The position numbers and the translations under genes were made by a program. DNA of 64,000 nt, from NCBI RefSeq assembly GCF_900215435.1, contig NZ_OCMY01000002.1, positions 434,001-498,000 of the forward strand. Direction: 5' to 3'. The DNA is from Candidatus Pantoea floridensis. GTDB taxonomy: Bacteria; Pseudomonadota; Gammaproteobacteria; Enterobacterales; Enterobacteriaceae. Of this stretch, positions 8,419 through 17,032 are shown piece by piece. The notes beneath the pieces are model-generated. The model saw only the letters and a program-made list of their open reading frames with translations. It ran no database searches and was not told the DNA's origin. Numbering within the stretch: position 1 is the stretch's first letter; every line of letters begins with the position of its first letter.

Positions 8419-9939
8419 ATGAATACTCTCAACACGTCCCCTGCCCCTGCTGAGGCCTTTATCAGCCTCGAGAAAATCAGTAAAAGGTTTCCCGGCGTAT
8501 TAGCATTAGACAATCTCAGCCTGACACTCAATAAAGGCGAAGTGCATTGTCTTGCCGGTCAAAATGGCTGCGGCAAAAGTACGATTATTAAAGTGATTTC
8601 CGGCGTCTATCAGCCGGAAAAAGGCGCGGCCATTACTCTGGACGGAAAACTATTTCATACTCTCACGCCGCAGCTGTCGTCTTATTATGGCATTCAGGTT
8701 ATTTATCAGGATCTGTCTTTATTCCCAAATTTGTCGGTGGCCGAAAATATTGCCATTCACCGTTATTTGCCGGGCGGTGATTTTTGGGTGCATCGCGCGG
8801 CCATGCGCAAAAAAGCCGTGGCGGCGATGCAACGCGTCGGCGTTGCTCTGGATCCGGATCGTAAAGTCGAAAAGTTGTCGATCGCCGACCGCCAGTTAGT
8901 GGCAATATGCCGTGCTATCGCCGCTGACGCCAGTCTGGTGATTATGGATGAACCCACCGCGTCACTGACCCGCACAGAAGTAAACGGCCTGCTGCGCGTG
9001 GTGAATGAGCTGAAAGCCGCCGGGATCTGCGTGGTGTTTGTCAGCCATCGTCTGGATGAAGTGATGGAAGTGGCCGACCGCATCAGCGTGATGCGCGACG
9101 GCAAACTGGTTGGCACCTATCCGGCCAGCGAACTCGATAGCAATGAACTGGCCTTCCTGATGACCGGCCAGCGTTTTACCTACAGTCACCTGCCCCATCG
9201 TGCCTCTGCCGACGTAACGCCGCTGCTGGAAGTGAGCCATCTGAGCCGCAAAGGGCAATATCACGATATCTCGCTATCGCTGCGCCAGGGCGAAATCACC
9301 TCGATTGTCGGCCTGCTTGGCTCGGGGCGTACGGAACTCTGTCTGAGCCTGTTCGGCATGAGCCAGCCCGACAGCGGAGAGATCCGCATCAACGGCCAGG
9401 CGGTGCAATTCCACTCGAACCGCGACGCCATCCGCCACGGTATAGCCTATGTGTCAGAAGATCGTCTGACGCAGGGGCTCATCATGGAGCAATCCATCTA
9501 TGACAACACGCTGGTCTCAATTTTCGACAAGCTGCACACCGTCGCAGGATTGATGGATCACCCTAAAGCCGCGTCGGTAGTGAAAGATCTCATCCGCGAT
9601 CTGAATATTAAAGTCTCAGATAGCCGCTTACCCGTGAAGACCCTTTCTGGCGGTAATGCGCAGCGTATTGCCATTGCCAAATGGGTGGCAACGCGGCCAC
9701 ATATCCTGATCCTCGATTCACCCACCGTGGGCGTGGATATCGCCAATAAAGAAGGGATTTACCGCATTGCGCGCGATTTAGCGGAGTCCGGCATGGCGGT
9801 GCTGATGATTTGCGATGAAATCCCGGAGGCTTATTACAACAGTCACCGCGTGCTGGTGATGCGCAAAGGCGAACTGGTGGCGGAATTCGCGCCGCATCAG
9901 AGCAGCGAAGCGCAGATTGCGGAGGTAATCAATGGATAA
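8419..9939 (+). CDS. Sugar ABC transporter ATP-binding protein (double nucleotide-binding domain)
   Basis: 506-aa ATPase of the RbsA/LsrA/XylG type with two ABC domains. The first has Walker A GQNGCGKSTI and Walker B LVIMDEPTASLT, with a degenerate signature (LSIADRQLVAICRA). The second has a Walker A-like loop LLGSGRTEL, signature LSGGNAQRIAIAKW and Walker B LILDSPTVGVD. It powers uptake through the two downstream permeases from the cytoplasmic face of the membrane. ATG 8419 follows AAGGATCT; the GTG at 8416 is an alternative start. The end overlaps the first permease by 8 bp, indicating translational coupling. Confidence 0.93.
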   Translation: MNTLNTSPAPAEAFISLEKISKRFPGVLALDNLSLTLNKGEVHCLAGQNGCGKSTIIKVISGVYQPEKGAAITLDGKLFHTLTPQLSSYYGIQVIYQDLSLFPNLSVAENIAIHRYLPGGDFWVHRAAMRKKAVAAMQRVGVALDPDRKVEKLSIADRQLVAICRAIAADASLVIMDEPTASLTRTEVNGLLRVVNELKAAGICVVFVSHRLDEVMEVADRISVMRDGKLVGTYPASELDSNELAFLMTGQRFTYSHLPHRASADVTPLLEVSHLSRKGQYHDISLSLRQGEITSIVGLLGSGRTELCLSLFGMSQPDSGEIRINGQAVQFHSNRDAIRHGIAYVSEDRLTQGLIMEQSIYDNTLVSIFDKLHTVAGLMDHPKAASVVKDLIRDLNIKVSDSRLPVKTLSGGNAQRIAIAKWVATRPHILILDSPTVGVDIANKEGIYRIARDLAESGMAVLMICDEIPEAYYNSHRVLVMRKGELVAEFAPHQSSEAQIAEVING

Positions 9940-10921
9940 CAAGGCGCTCTCGAAGCTGTTTTCTCAGCATGAATTCTGGTTGGGATTACTGGTGCTGCTG
10001 CTGGTGATAGGCCTGAGCGTCAGCACCAGCGAGTTTATGACGCTGGGTAACCTGACTGACGTCGCCACCAGCTACGCCATTTTGGGTATTCTGGCCTGCG
10101 GCCTGTTTGTGGTGCTGATCGCCGGCGGCATCGACATTTCATTTCCGGCCGTCACCTCCATTGGTCAGTACGTGATGGCAAGTTACATCATTCACCACGG
10201 CGGCAGCTTTCCGCTGGCATTTGCCCTGGCGATGGGAAGCGGTTTGCTGCTTGGGCTGGTCAACGGTTTTCTGGTGTACTGGCTGCGCGTTCCGGCCATC
10301 ATTATCACGATTGCCACGCTTAACCTGTTCTATGGTTTGCTGGTGTATCTCACCAACGGCACCTGGTTGTACGGTTTTCCCGACTGGTTTATGAACGGCA
10401 TCAACTGGTTCTCCTTTACCGCCGCCGATGGTTACGACTATGGCCTGACGCTGCCACTGCTCAGCCTGCTGGGCGTGATTATCGCAACCGGGGTGCTGAT
10501 GAACCGCACACGCGTGGGTCGCCAGATTTATGCCATGGGCAGTAATCGTGACGCGGCTTCTCGTCTTGGTCTGAATATCCTGCGGCTGCACTTTTACGTC
10601 TACGGTTTTATGGGATTGCTGGCGGGCATTGCTGCCGTGGTTCAGGCGCAAATTACGCAGTCGGTCGCGCCTAACTCCCTGCTCGGTTATGAGCTGACGG
10701 TGTTGGCAGCAGTGGTGTTAGGCGGCACCAGCATGACCGGCGGACGCGGCTCGCTGACAGGCACCATTCTGGGTGTGATGCTGCTGGCCTTCCTGCAAAA
10801 CGGCATGACCTTGCTAAGCATTTCATCTTACTGGCATCAGGTTTTCAGCGGCGTGATCATTCTGGTCAGCATTAGCAGCACCGCGTGGAATGAAAAGCGC
10901 AAACTCGCAAAGGGGATGTGA
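9932..10921 (+). CDS. Sugar ABC transporter permease 1
   Basis: 329-aa integral membrane permease of the RbsC/LsrC class (BPD_transp_2). Hydrophobic helices run throughout. The family markers are the segments IAGGIDISFPAVTS and VVLGGTSMTGGRGSLTGT. GGAGG lies inside the end of the ATPase gene just before ATG 9932, so translation is coupled. It forms a heterodimeric channel with the next gene product. Confidence 0.92.
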   Translation: MDNKALSKLFSQHEFWLGLLVLLLVIGLSVSTSEFMTLGNLTDVATSYAILGILACGLFVVLIAGGIDISFPAVTSIGQYVMASYIIHHGGSFPLAFALAMGSGLLLGLVNGFLVYWLRVPAIIITIATLNLFYGLLVYLTNGTWLYGFPDWFMNGINWFSFTAADGYDYGLTLPLLSLLGVIIATGVLMNRTRVGRQIYAMGSNRDAASRLGLNILRLHFYVYGFMGLLAGIAAVVQAQITQSVAPNSLLGYELTVLAAVVLGGTSMTGGRGSLTGTILGVMLLAFLQNGMTLLSISSYWHQVFSGVIILVSISSTAWNEKRKLAKGM

Positions 10922-10922
10922 C

Positions 10923-11876
10923 ATGACAACCTTAAACCGATTCTTACCCGGCGATCACATTATCCGTTTGCAGTTGCTGATCATCGTCGCCGTTGCCGTG
11001 CTGTTCTCATTTACGTTGGGCGGCAGTTTTTACAGCATTGGCAATTTCCAGTCGATTGCCTCGCAGTTACCGATTCTGGGTATGCTGGCGCTGGGGATGG
11101 GTATCACCATGTTGACCGGCGGTATCAATCTTTCGGTCATTGCCGGTGCCAACGCCTGTTCACTGGTGATGGCGGCCATTCTGGTGGCGCACCCAAACCA
11201 GCCTGGCTATTTCGCGCTGGCGATGTTCGCCGGCCTGCTGGTGGCAATGGTCATTGGCGTGCTCAATGGCGCGCTGATCGCCTATATCGGTGTGTCGCCG
11301 ATTCTGGCGACGCTCGGGACCATGACGCTGATCGCTGGGCTGAATATTCTGCTCACTAACGGCGCCGTGATTTCCGGCTTCCCGTCGGCGATTCAGTACC
11401 TCAGCAACGGCAGCCTGCTGGGCATTCCTGTTGCCCTGCTGTTATTCCTGCTGGTGGCGCTGCTGTTGTGGGTCTTACTTGAACACACCACGCTCGGGCG
11501 CAGCCTGTATCTGATGGGTTCCAACGAACAGGCCACGCGATTCAGCGGTGTTAATACACATAAAGTCACCATCGCAGTGTACGTGCTTTCCGCTCTGCTT
11601 GGCTGGGGCGCGGCACTGCTGATGATGTCCAAATTTAACTCGGCTAAAGCAGGCTACGGCGATGCCTATTTGCTGGTGACCATTCTGGCCTCCGTACTCG
11701 GCGGAATTAATCCCGACGGCGGTTTCGGACGGGTCATCGGGTTAGTGCTGGCGCTGATCGTTCTGCAAATGCTGGAGAGCGGCCTCAACCTCATGGGCGT
11801 CAGCAGTTACCTGACCATGGCCCTGTGGGGCTGCGTCCTGATCCTGTTTATCGCTCTGCAAAACAGAAAATCCTAA
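10923..11876 (+). CDS. Sugar ABC transporter permease 2
   Basis: 317-aa membrane permease of the same RbsC/LsrD class (MLTGGINLSVIAGANACS; SVLGGINPDGGFGR). The start is ATG 10923, one base after the previous stop and preceded by AAAGGGGATG. An in-frame upstream extension to 10890 would overlap the first permease and is unlikely. Two different permease genes instead of one homodimeric permease match the lsr-type arrangement. Confidence 0.92.
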   Translation: MTTLNRFLPGDHIIRLQLLIIVAVAVLFSFTLGGSFYSIGNFQSIASQLPILGMLALGMGITMLTGGINLSVIAGANACSLVMAAILVAHPNQPGYFALAMFAGLLVAMVIGVLNGALIAYIGVSPILATLGTMTLIAGLNILLTNGAVISGFPSAIQYLSNGSLLGIPVALLLFLLVALLLWVLLEHTTLGRSLYLMGSNEQATRFSGVNTHKVTIAVYVLSALLGWGAALLMMSKFNSAKAGYGDAYLLVTILASVLGGINPDGGFGRVIGLVLALIVLQMLESGLNLMGVSSYLTMALWGCVLILFIALQNRKS

Positions 11877-11904
11877 GCGAACGTTTTTTACGAAGGGAAA
11901 AAAC

Positions 11905-13545
11905 ATGGCGAGTTATTTTATTGGGGTAGACGTTGGAACCGGCAGCGCCCGCGCGGGCGTCTTCGACATGACCGGGCGCATGGTTGGCCAGGCCAGCCGT
12001 GATATTACGTTGTATCGCCCGAAAGCCGATTTTGTTGAGCAGTCTTCCGATGAGATTTGGCACTCCGTTTGTAACGCCGTTAAAGACGCGGTTAATCAGG
12101 CGGATATCAACCCGATTCAGGTGAAAGGCATAGGTTTTGACGCCACCTGTTCGTTGGTGGTGCTGGATAAAGAGGGTAAACCGCTGACCGTAAGCCCGTC
12201 CGGGCGCAGCGAGCAGAACATTATTGTGTGGATGGATCACCGCGCGATTACTCAGGCGGAACGCATCAATGCCACCGGTCATCGTGTGCTGGAGTTTGTC
12301 GGCGGGATTATTTCCCCCGAAATGCAGACGCCAAAACTGCTCTGGCTGAAACAGCACATGCCAACCACCTGGAAGAATGTTGGCCATCTTTTTGACCTGC
12401 CTGATTTTCTGACCTGGCGCGCCACGCAGGACCCTACGCGATCTTTATGTTCCACCGTCTGCAAATGGACGTATATCGGTCACGAAGATCGCTGGGACAC
12501 TAGCTACTTCCGCCAGATAGGTCTGGAAGATTTATTAGAAAAAAACGCGTCAAAAATCGGCAGCGAAGTGAAAACCATGGGTGAACCGCTGGGGCATGGT
12601 CTGACGCAGCGCGCCGCCGCCGAGATGGGGCTGATCGCGGGTACAGCGGTCAGCGTCTCAATTATTGATGCCCACGCCGGCAGCCTTGGCATTCTTGGTG
12701 CCAGCGGCGCATCTGGCGAATCGGCGGATTTCGACAATCGCATCGCGATGATTGGCGGTACGTCCACTGCGCATATGGCGATGTCGCGTAGCGCGCGCTA
12801 TATCGGTGGTATTTGGGGGCCATACTATTCGGCGATTCTTCCGGATTACTGGCTGAATGAAGGTGGACAATCCACCACCGGCGCGTTAATTGACCATGTG
12901 ATTCAGTCACACCCGTGTTATCAGGACCTGCTTAAACAGGGTAAAGACAGTGGCAAAACCATTTATGAAATACTGAACGGCATACTGCGCAAAATGGCTG
13001 GTGAACCAGAAAATATCGCGTTCCTGACCAAAGACATTCATATGCTGCCCTATTTTCACGGCAACCGTTCACCGCGTGCCAATCCGACGCTGACTGGCAC
13101 GCTGACAGGTCTGAAATTGTCACGTACGCCGGAAGACATGGCGCTGCAGTATCTCGCCACCATCCAGGCGCTGGCGCTCGGCACCCGGCATATTATTGAG
13201 ACCATGAACCAGAGTGGTTACCGCATCGATACCATGATGGCGAGCGGCGGCGGCACCAAAAACCCGCTCTTTGTGCAGGAACATTCCAATGCGACAGGCT
13301 GCGCGATGCTATTGCCGGAAGAGAGCGAGGCGATGTTACTTGGCAGCGCCATGATGGGTACCGTTGCGGCGGGCGCCTACGACTCTTTGCCGGAAGCGAT
13401 GGCCGCCATGAGCCGCATTGGCAAAACCATCACGCCGCAGACCAACAAGATTAAAGAGTATTACGATCGTAAATACCGCGTATTCCATGAGATGTACCAC
13501 GACAGCATGAAATACCGCCAGCTGATGCAGGGGAAAACCGAATAA
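11905..13545 (+). CDS. FGGY-family pentulose kinase (D-ribulokinase-like)
   Basis: 546-aa cytoplasmic carbohydrate kinase. The N-terminal FGGY domain shows the phosphate-binding GVDVGTGSARAGVFD, then GIGFDATCSLVVLD and WMDHRAITQAERIN. The C-terminal domain has the ATP-binding MASGGGTKNPLFVQ. Length and motifs match the ribulokinase subfamily (RbtK and the eukaryotic FGGY/YDR109C group) better than xylulokinase or glycerol kinase. It lies 28 bp after the permease, with AAGGG before ATG, and closes the operon. It probably phosphorylates the pentulose made from, or identical with, the imported sugar. No dehydrogenase or isomerase is present in the operon. Confidence 0.88.
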   Translation: MASYFIGVDVGTGSARAGVFDMTGRMVGQASRDITLYRPKADFVEQSSDEIWHSVCNAVKDAVNQADINPIQVKGIGFDATCSLVVLDKEGKPLTVSPSGRSEQNIIVWMDHRAITQAERINATGHRVLEFVGGIISPEMQTPKLLWLKQHMPTTWKNVGHLFDLPDFLTWRATQDPTRSLCSTVCKWTYIGHEDRWDTSYFRQIGLEDLLEKNASKIGSEVKTMGEPLGHGLTQRAAAEMGLIAGTAVSVSIIDAHAGSLGILGASGASGESADFDNRIAMIGGTSTAHMAMSRSARYIGGIWGPYYSAILPDYWLNEGGQSTTGALIDHVIQSHPCYQDLLKQGKDSGKTIYEILNGILRKMAGEPENIAFLTKDIHMLPYFHGNRSPRANPTLTGTLTGLKLSRTPEDMALQYLATIQALALGTRHIIETMNQSGYRIDTMMASGGGTKNPLFVQEHSNATGCAMLLPEESEAMLLGSAMMGTVAAGAYDSLPEAMAAMSRIGKTITPQTNKIKEYYDRKYRVFHEMYHDSMKYRQLMQGKTE

Positions 13546-13707
13546 ATGCGGAAGAAGAATTTAACCTGGCGTGTCATGGCTGGCTTGCGTCGAGCAACCG
13601 CAGACGTTTCAATCATTAGGGTGAGCGAATCAACGGAACGTTGTGAGTGGTCGAAGCGTTAAGTAGAAAGGTACACGCCAGAGAAGCTCCCTATTCTCTT
13701 ACTTATT

Positions 13708-13740
13708 GCAGATGGCCCACAATAAACATAGGCCATCTGC
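13708..13740. terminator. Hairpin between the kinase and lipoprotein genes
   Basis: GCAGATGGCC (13708-13717) and GGCCATCTGC (13731-13740) form a perfect 10-bp stem with a 13-nt loop between two convergent genes. No T-tract follows on either strand, so the termination role is inferred from position. Confidence 0.5.
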
Positions 13741-13775
13741 TTCAGCATGGAGCGTCAGGTTAAGATGAATGGTAA

Positions 13776-14270
13776 TTAATCCAATAGCGGTTTGCGGTTT
13801 TCTTTCGCCGGCTCTGGCTTAAGTCTTTCTACGGGAATGCTGCACATGCTTTCAGCAATTATCCCGAAAAGAGAGTCTTTCGGGTAAGTTTCCCATTGGC
13901 CCACATCCGGTGACGCATGAATAAGATCGCCCTCCGCGAACGGTTTGGAAAAGAGTGTACGACCCATAACGGCACGCTGATTTTTGTCGCAGTTAATCAC
14001 ATCGATTGCCCGAGAACTTGAAACGTAGACGGGTGGATTTTTTATAATCTGCGTCTGCTTCGCGTAGTTATTGATGAAATAAAACCGGCGTAAGTGGCTA
14101 TTACCCTGGTACGTTGAAATCACCCTGAAATCGACATATGACGTCACGCGCTCATCTGCAAGAACTTTTATAAAACCAGCCGGTGCTTTAGCGGGCGTTT
14201 GCGGCTGGGGTGTAGTGGTCCCGGCACAGCCCGACAGCATAAACAATACCAGCCATGTCAACTTTTTCAT
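13776..14270 (-). CDS. Putative lipoprotein, surface-adhesin protein E-like
   Basis: 164 aa. The N-terminus MKKLTWLVLFMLSGCAGT is a lipoprotein signal peptide with lipobox LSGC. The body (Tyr-Val-Asp-Phe early on, a conserved Cys in VINCDKNQRAVM, and a late Cys in AESMCSIPVERL) resembles the surface-adhesin E-like small lipoproteins of enterobacteria. That assignment is from memory of the pattern, not from a search. Its ATG overlaps the stop of the upstream secreted-protein gene by 4 bp (ATGA), so the two are translated together. Function is unknown; envelope location is likely. Confidence 0.7.
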   Translation of the reverse strand: MKKLTWLVLFMLSGCAGTTTPQPQTPAKAPAGFIKVLADERVTSYVDFRVISTYQGNSHLRRFYFINNYAKQTQIIKNPPVYVSSSRAIDVINCDKNQRAVMGRTLFSKPFAEGDLIHASPDVGQWETYPKDSLFGIIAESMCSIPVERLKPEPAKENRKPLLD

Positions 14271-14890
14271 TTTGCTGCCCCACCGGATAAATCAGGTCGT
14301 AATGTGGTGAGCATGTCAGGCGTTACATTTCCCTGAACTGAACAGAGCAATAATGTTCCTTCTTTGCCTTTGCTGAGCATTAAGAGCTTTTCGGCACTCT
14401 CTTTTGCCGGGGCAATACCCGACACCGCCTGTGCATTTTTTTCCCAAACACTGTTTGCGTCTGCTTTAATCATCGCCTGAGAGATATAATCATCCCCTGC
14501 CTTACTCCACGTTAAATGATCGAGCCTGGACATGACCTCTTCCGGTGATTCTTTGAAAACCAAGCCCCAGTAATAGTATTTACCGTAACTGATTTCATCG
14601 AGATTGCTGGTTTGCAGAAAATATCCCGCTATTTTCAGGTTTAATTCCTGAAGAGATTGGGTAAACCAGATGGTGCCGTTACCGTCAACAGGCGCTTTGA
14701 ACCAAGCCTGAAAGTGCTTATCCACCGTTAACGGTGCTACGCGGCTGAGTTTGGCTCGCTGATGATAAATCTCACTGAAAAATGTTGTGTCGCAACGCGT
14801 CAGGCTTTGCGTCAATGTATTGGCGTGAAGAGGTAACGTTACCCCTGTCATTCCAAGCATGAATCCAATGGAGCAGATAACTTTACGCAT
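14267..14890 (-). CDS. Secreted protein of unknown function
   Basis: 207 aa with a signal peptide (MRKVICSIGFMLGMTGVTLP, cleavage near LHA-NTLTQ), so periplasmic or exported. I do not recognise a family. It has a Cys near the start of the mature part and another near the end (LLLCSVQGN), which could form a disulfide. The gene is first in a two-gene unit with the lipoprotein downstream (4-bp overlap), suggesting that the products work together in the envelope. Confidence 0.7.
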   Translation of the reverse strand: MRKVICSIGFMLGMTGVTLPLHANTLTQSLTRCDTTFFSEIYHQRAKLSRVAPLTVDKHFQAWFKAPVDGNGTIWFTQSLQELNLKIAGYFLQTSNLDEISYGKYYYWGLVFKESPEEVMSRLDHLTWSKAGDDYISQAMIKADANSVWEKNAQAVSGIAPAKESAEKLLMLSKGKEGTLLLCSVQGNVTPDMLTTLRPDLSGGAAK

Positions 14891-15023
14891 GTAATATCCA
14901 TATAGTAAAAAAACGCTATCTATATCGGCACACTGCGATAAGACTTTACGCTTTTTTCTGTTACTTCATTACCGTGCATATTAAAAAATAGAACGAACCG
15001 CACGTCGTGCGGTTATTCATTCA

Positions 15024-15980
15024 TTATCGCGCCAACCGAGTGAACTGCTGCTCTGTAACACGGCTTCCCCATTGGTCACCCTGCCACTCTTTGGTTAATT
15101 CAAAATCAAATGACTCATAAAGACGCCGTGCCGCTGTCAATTTATTGAACGTCCAGAGCTGAATGGCTGAAAATTCCTTTTCATCGCAAAACTTCATAGC
15201 GGCGGAAATGAGTTTTTTGCCCACGCCATTACCACGACAACCATCGTCAAGGATGAACCATCGCAAGTGCGCCTCATTGTTTCCAAGATCTTGCCCATCG
15301 ATTGCTACCGATCCAACAATGCGATCGTTTTGTATGGCCAACCAGATCTCATTACATGGCCTTTCCAGACGTCCTGAAAATTCCGCCAGGCCTGCTGCAA
15401 CCTTGCTTTCAAAAACATAGCCAAACTGATGTTCTCTTGCATAATAACTGCCATGCATTTCAGTGATACGGCCAATCATTCCGGCCCGATACCCCTTAAC
15501 GATTTCGCAACTGGTCGAAGAATCTACCACACTGTTTTCACGACAGGCTTTAAGAGCAGCGGCATAAGCGCTGAGACCTTGTGAAACGGCCTGCTGCCGT
15601 ATGGGATCCAATTTCTTTAACGCGCCCATAACGCGTTCATTACTGAACTCATTGATTTTTCGCACTGTTTCTTCGCCTTTCGCGGTTAAACCAAGCTGCT
15701 TAATTCTGGCATCCTCAGTTGAAGGCTGTTCTTCCAGTTCACCAATATTGACCAGTTTGGACAACATGCGGCTAACACTGGACTTCTCAAGTCCCAGAAT
15801 CTGAACCAGTTGAGCCGCAGTCATTAATCCCCGGGCTTCAATTTCCAGCAAAGTGTGAACAACGGAAGGAGAGTATTGAGTCGCTGCGAGAGTGTGGTTC
15901 ATGAACCCCAACTCCCGCACCATTTGACGCGAAGCGACACGAATATTTTCAACCATCAGCGATTCAGAGCGCATAAACAT
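15024..15980 (-). CDS. MarR regulator fused to a GNAT acetyltransferase
   Basis: 318 aa. Residues about 1-155 are a MarR-type winged helix (LTAAQLVQILGLEKSSVSR, with a MTAAQLVQILGLEKSSVSRM recognition segment). Residues about 165-315 are an N-acetyltransferase domain with the acetyl-CoA loop GCRGNGVGKKLISAA and the following LWTFNKLTAARRLYES. Such bifunctional proteins are known in proteobacteria; their acetylation targets are mostly unknown. The start at 15980 follows GAGGG. A perfect 15-bp palindrome (15997-16011) directly upstream is very probably its own operator. Confidence 0.9.
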   Translation of the reverse strand: MFMRSESLMVENIRVASRQMVRELGFMNHTLAATQYSPSVVHTLLEIEARGLMTAAQLVQILGLEKSSVSRMLSKLVNIGELEEQPSTEDARIKQLGLTAKGEETVRKINEFSNERVMGALKKLDPIRQQAVSQGLSAYAAALKACRENSVVDSSTSCEIVKGYRAGMIGRITEMHGSYYAREHQFGYVFESKVAAGLAEFSGRLERPCNEIWLAIQNDRIVGSVAIDGQDLGNNEAHLRWFILDDGCRGNGVGKKLISAAMKFCDEKEFSAIQLWTFNKLTAARRLYESFDFELTKEWQGDQWGSRVTEQQFTRLAR

Positions 15981-15996
15981 TAACCCTCAACTATTA

Positions 15997-16011
15997 GTTG
16001 TATGATACAAC
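15997..16011. promoter_or_regulatory. Probable MarR autoregulatory operator
   Basis: GTTGTATGATACAAC is a perfect 15-bp palindrome 16 bp upstream of the MarR-GNAT start codon. Its size and TTGTAT/ATACAA arms are typical of MarR-family operators. Binding would block ribosome or polymerase access, hence autorepression is inferred. Confidence 0.7.
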
Positions 16012-16058
16012 CATATGCATTGAGTCTTTGTCAATATGATTAAATGAAACGCTATGGC

Positions 16059-16934
16059 TTACTCTTCTTTATTAATCGTCATCGCCTTTCTTATGCTGGC
16101 AATAAAATTGTCGCGTATTACATCCTCATGATTTGCATTCCAGGCGATACCAACCTGCCAGCTCAGCGATTCTCCCGTTAACGGAATAATAACCAGTTCT
16201 GGCGGCGCTATATGAACCACACTATAAGGCAAAAGCGCAACGCCCGTTCCCGCAATCACCAGCGCGACAATGGTTTGTATATCGTCAGTCTCCTGAATAG
16301 AGGAAGTAAAAAGGGCATTGTCATGCAGATAGCGATCAATCTGCGCATTTAAACCCCGCCCGCGCGTGGTGTGAAGTCGCAACAGCGGGACTTTTTTTAA
16401 CCAATCGGCAACGCTAAATGAAGATGTTGCCGGCGCAACCAGAACTAATCGATCGGTAAATAATGGCAGGTAATCAAGCGCTACGGGTGGAGGAACCCTG
16501 ACAAATCCTAACTGAAGCTCGTCGTTCAGCAGCATGTCGTATTGCAGGAAGGATGCTTGATCCGTTAATGAAACCTCAATACCCGGATACTCACGGCGAT
16601 ATTCAGCAATACAGCGCGGAGCAAGGTAAAAGCTCGAAAGACCGAACCCCACTGCAATATTCCCTTCAATCCCTTTTGAAACCTGCCCAGCATGATGCAT
16701 GAATAACTGGGTTTGCCGAACAACCTTTTCTGCCTGTGGCAGTAGGCGTCTTCCTGCAACCGTCAGTATTGCTCCGTGGCGGCCACGTGAAAATAAAGGC
16801 ATGTTCACTATAGATTCAAGGAGATGAATCTGCTTGGTCAGCGCCGGCTGCGAAATATAGAGCGCGCGGGCCGCCTCCGCATAATTTCCTTTTTCAGCCA
16901 GCATCACAAAGGCGTTTAGCAACCGGGTGTTCAT
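16059..16934 (-). CDS. LysR-family transcriptional regulator
   Basis: 291-aa LysR protein. The N-terminal helix-turn-helix (LNAFVMLAEKGNYAEAARAL, then QPALTKQIHLLES) is followed by an effector-binding domain. It is divergent from the nitrilase-family gene across a 98-bp promoter region, the classic arrangement for a LysR protein controlling its neighbour. The effector is unknown. Confidence 0.9.
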   Translation of the reverse strand: MNTRLLNAFVMLAEKGNYAEAARALYISQPALTKQIHLLESIVNMPLFSRGRHGAILTVAGRRLLPQAEKVVRQTQLFMHHAGQVSKGIEGNIAVGFGLSSFYLAPRCIAEYRREYPGIEVSLTDQASFLQYDMLLNDELQLGFVRVPPPVALDYLPLFTDRLVLVAPATSSFSVADWLKKVPLLRLHTTRGRGLNAQIDRYLHDNALFTSSIQETDDIQTIVALVIAGTGVALLPYSVVHIAPPELVIIPLTGESLSWQVGIAWNANHEDVIRDNFIASIRKAMTINKEE

Positions 16935-17032
16935 ATTTACATTCCAGGATGTTATCGAAAAGGGAAATAAATTGATTATACAGTTATCGGTCGCTCCTGT
17001 GTAATTCAGTTCCGATTCCGAGGAGAAGCATC

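Noticed and set aside
10139..10651. 170-aa minus-strand reading frame
   Set aside because: It is antisense to the first ABC permease, which is clearly coding; composition shows no family signal.
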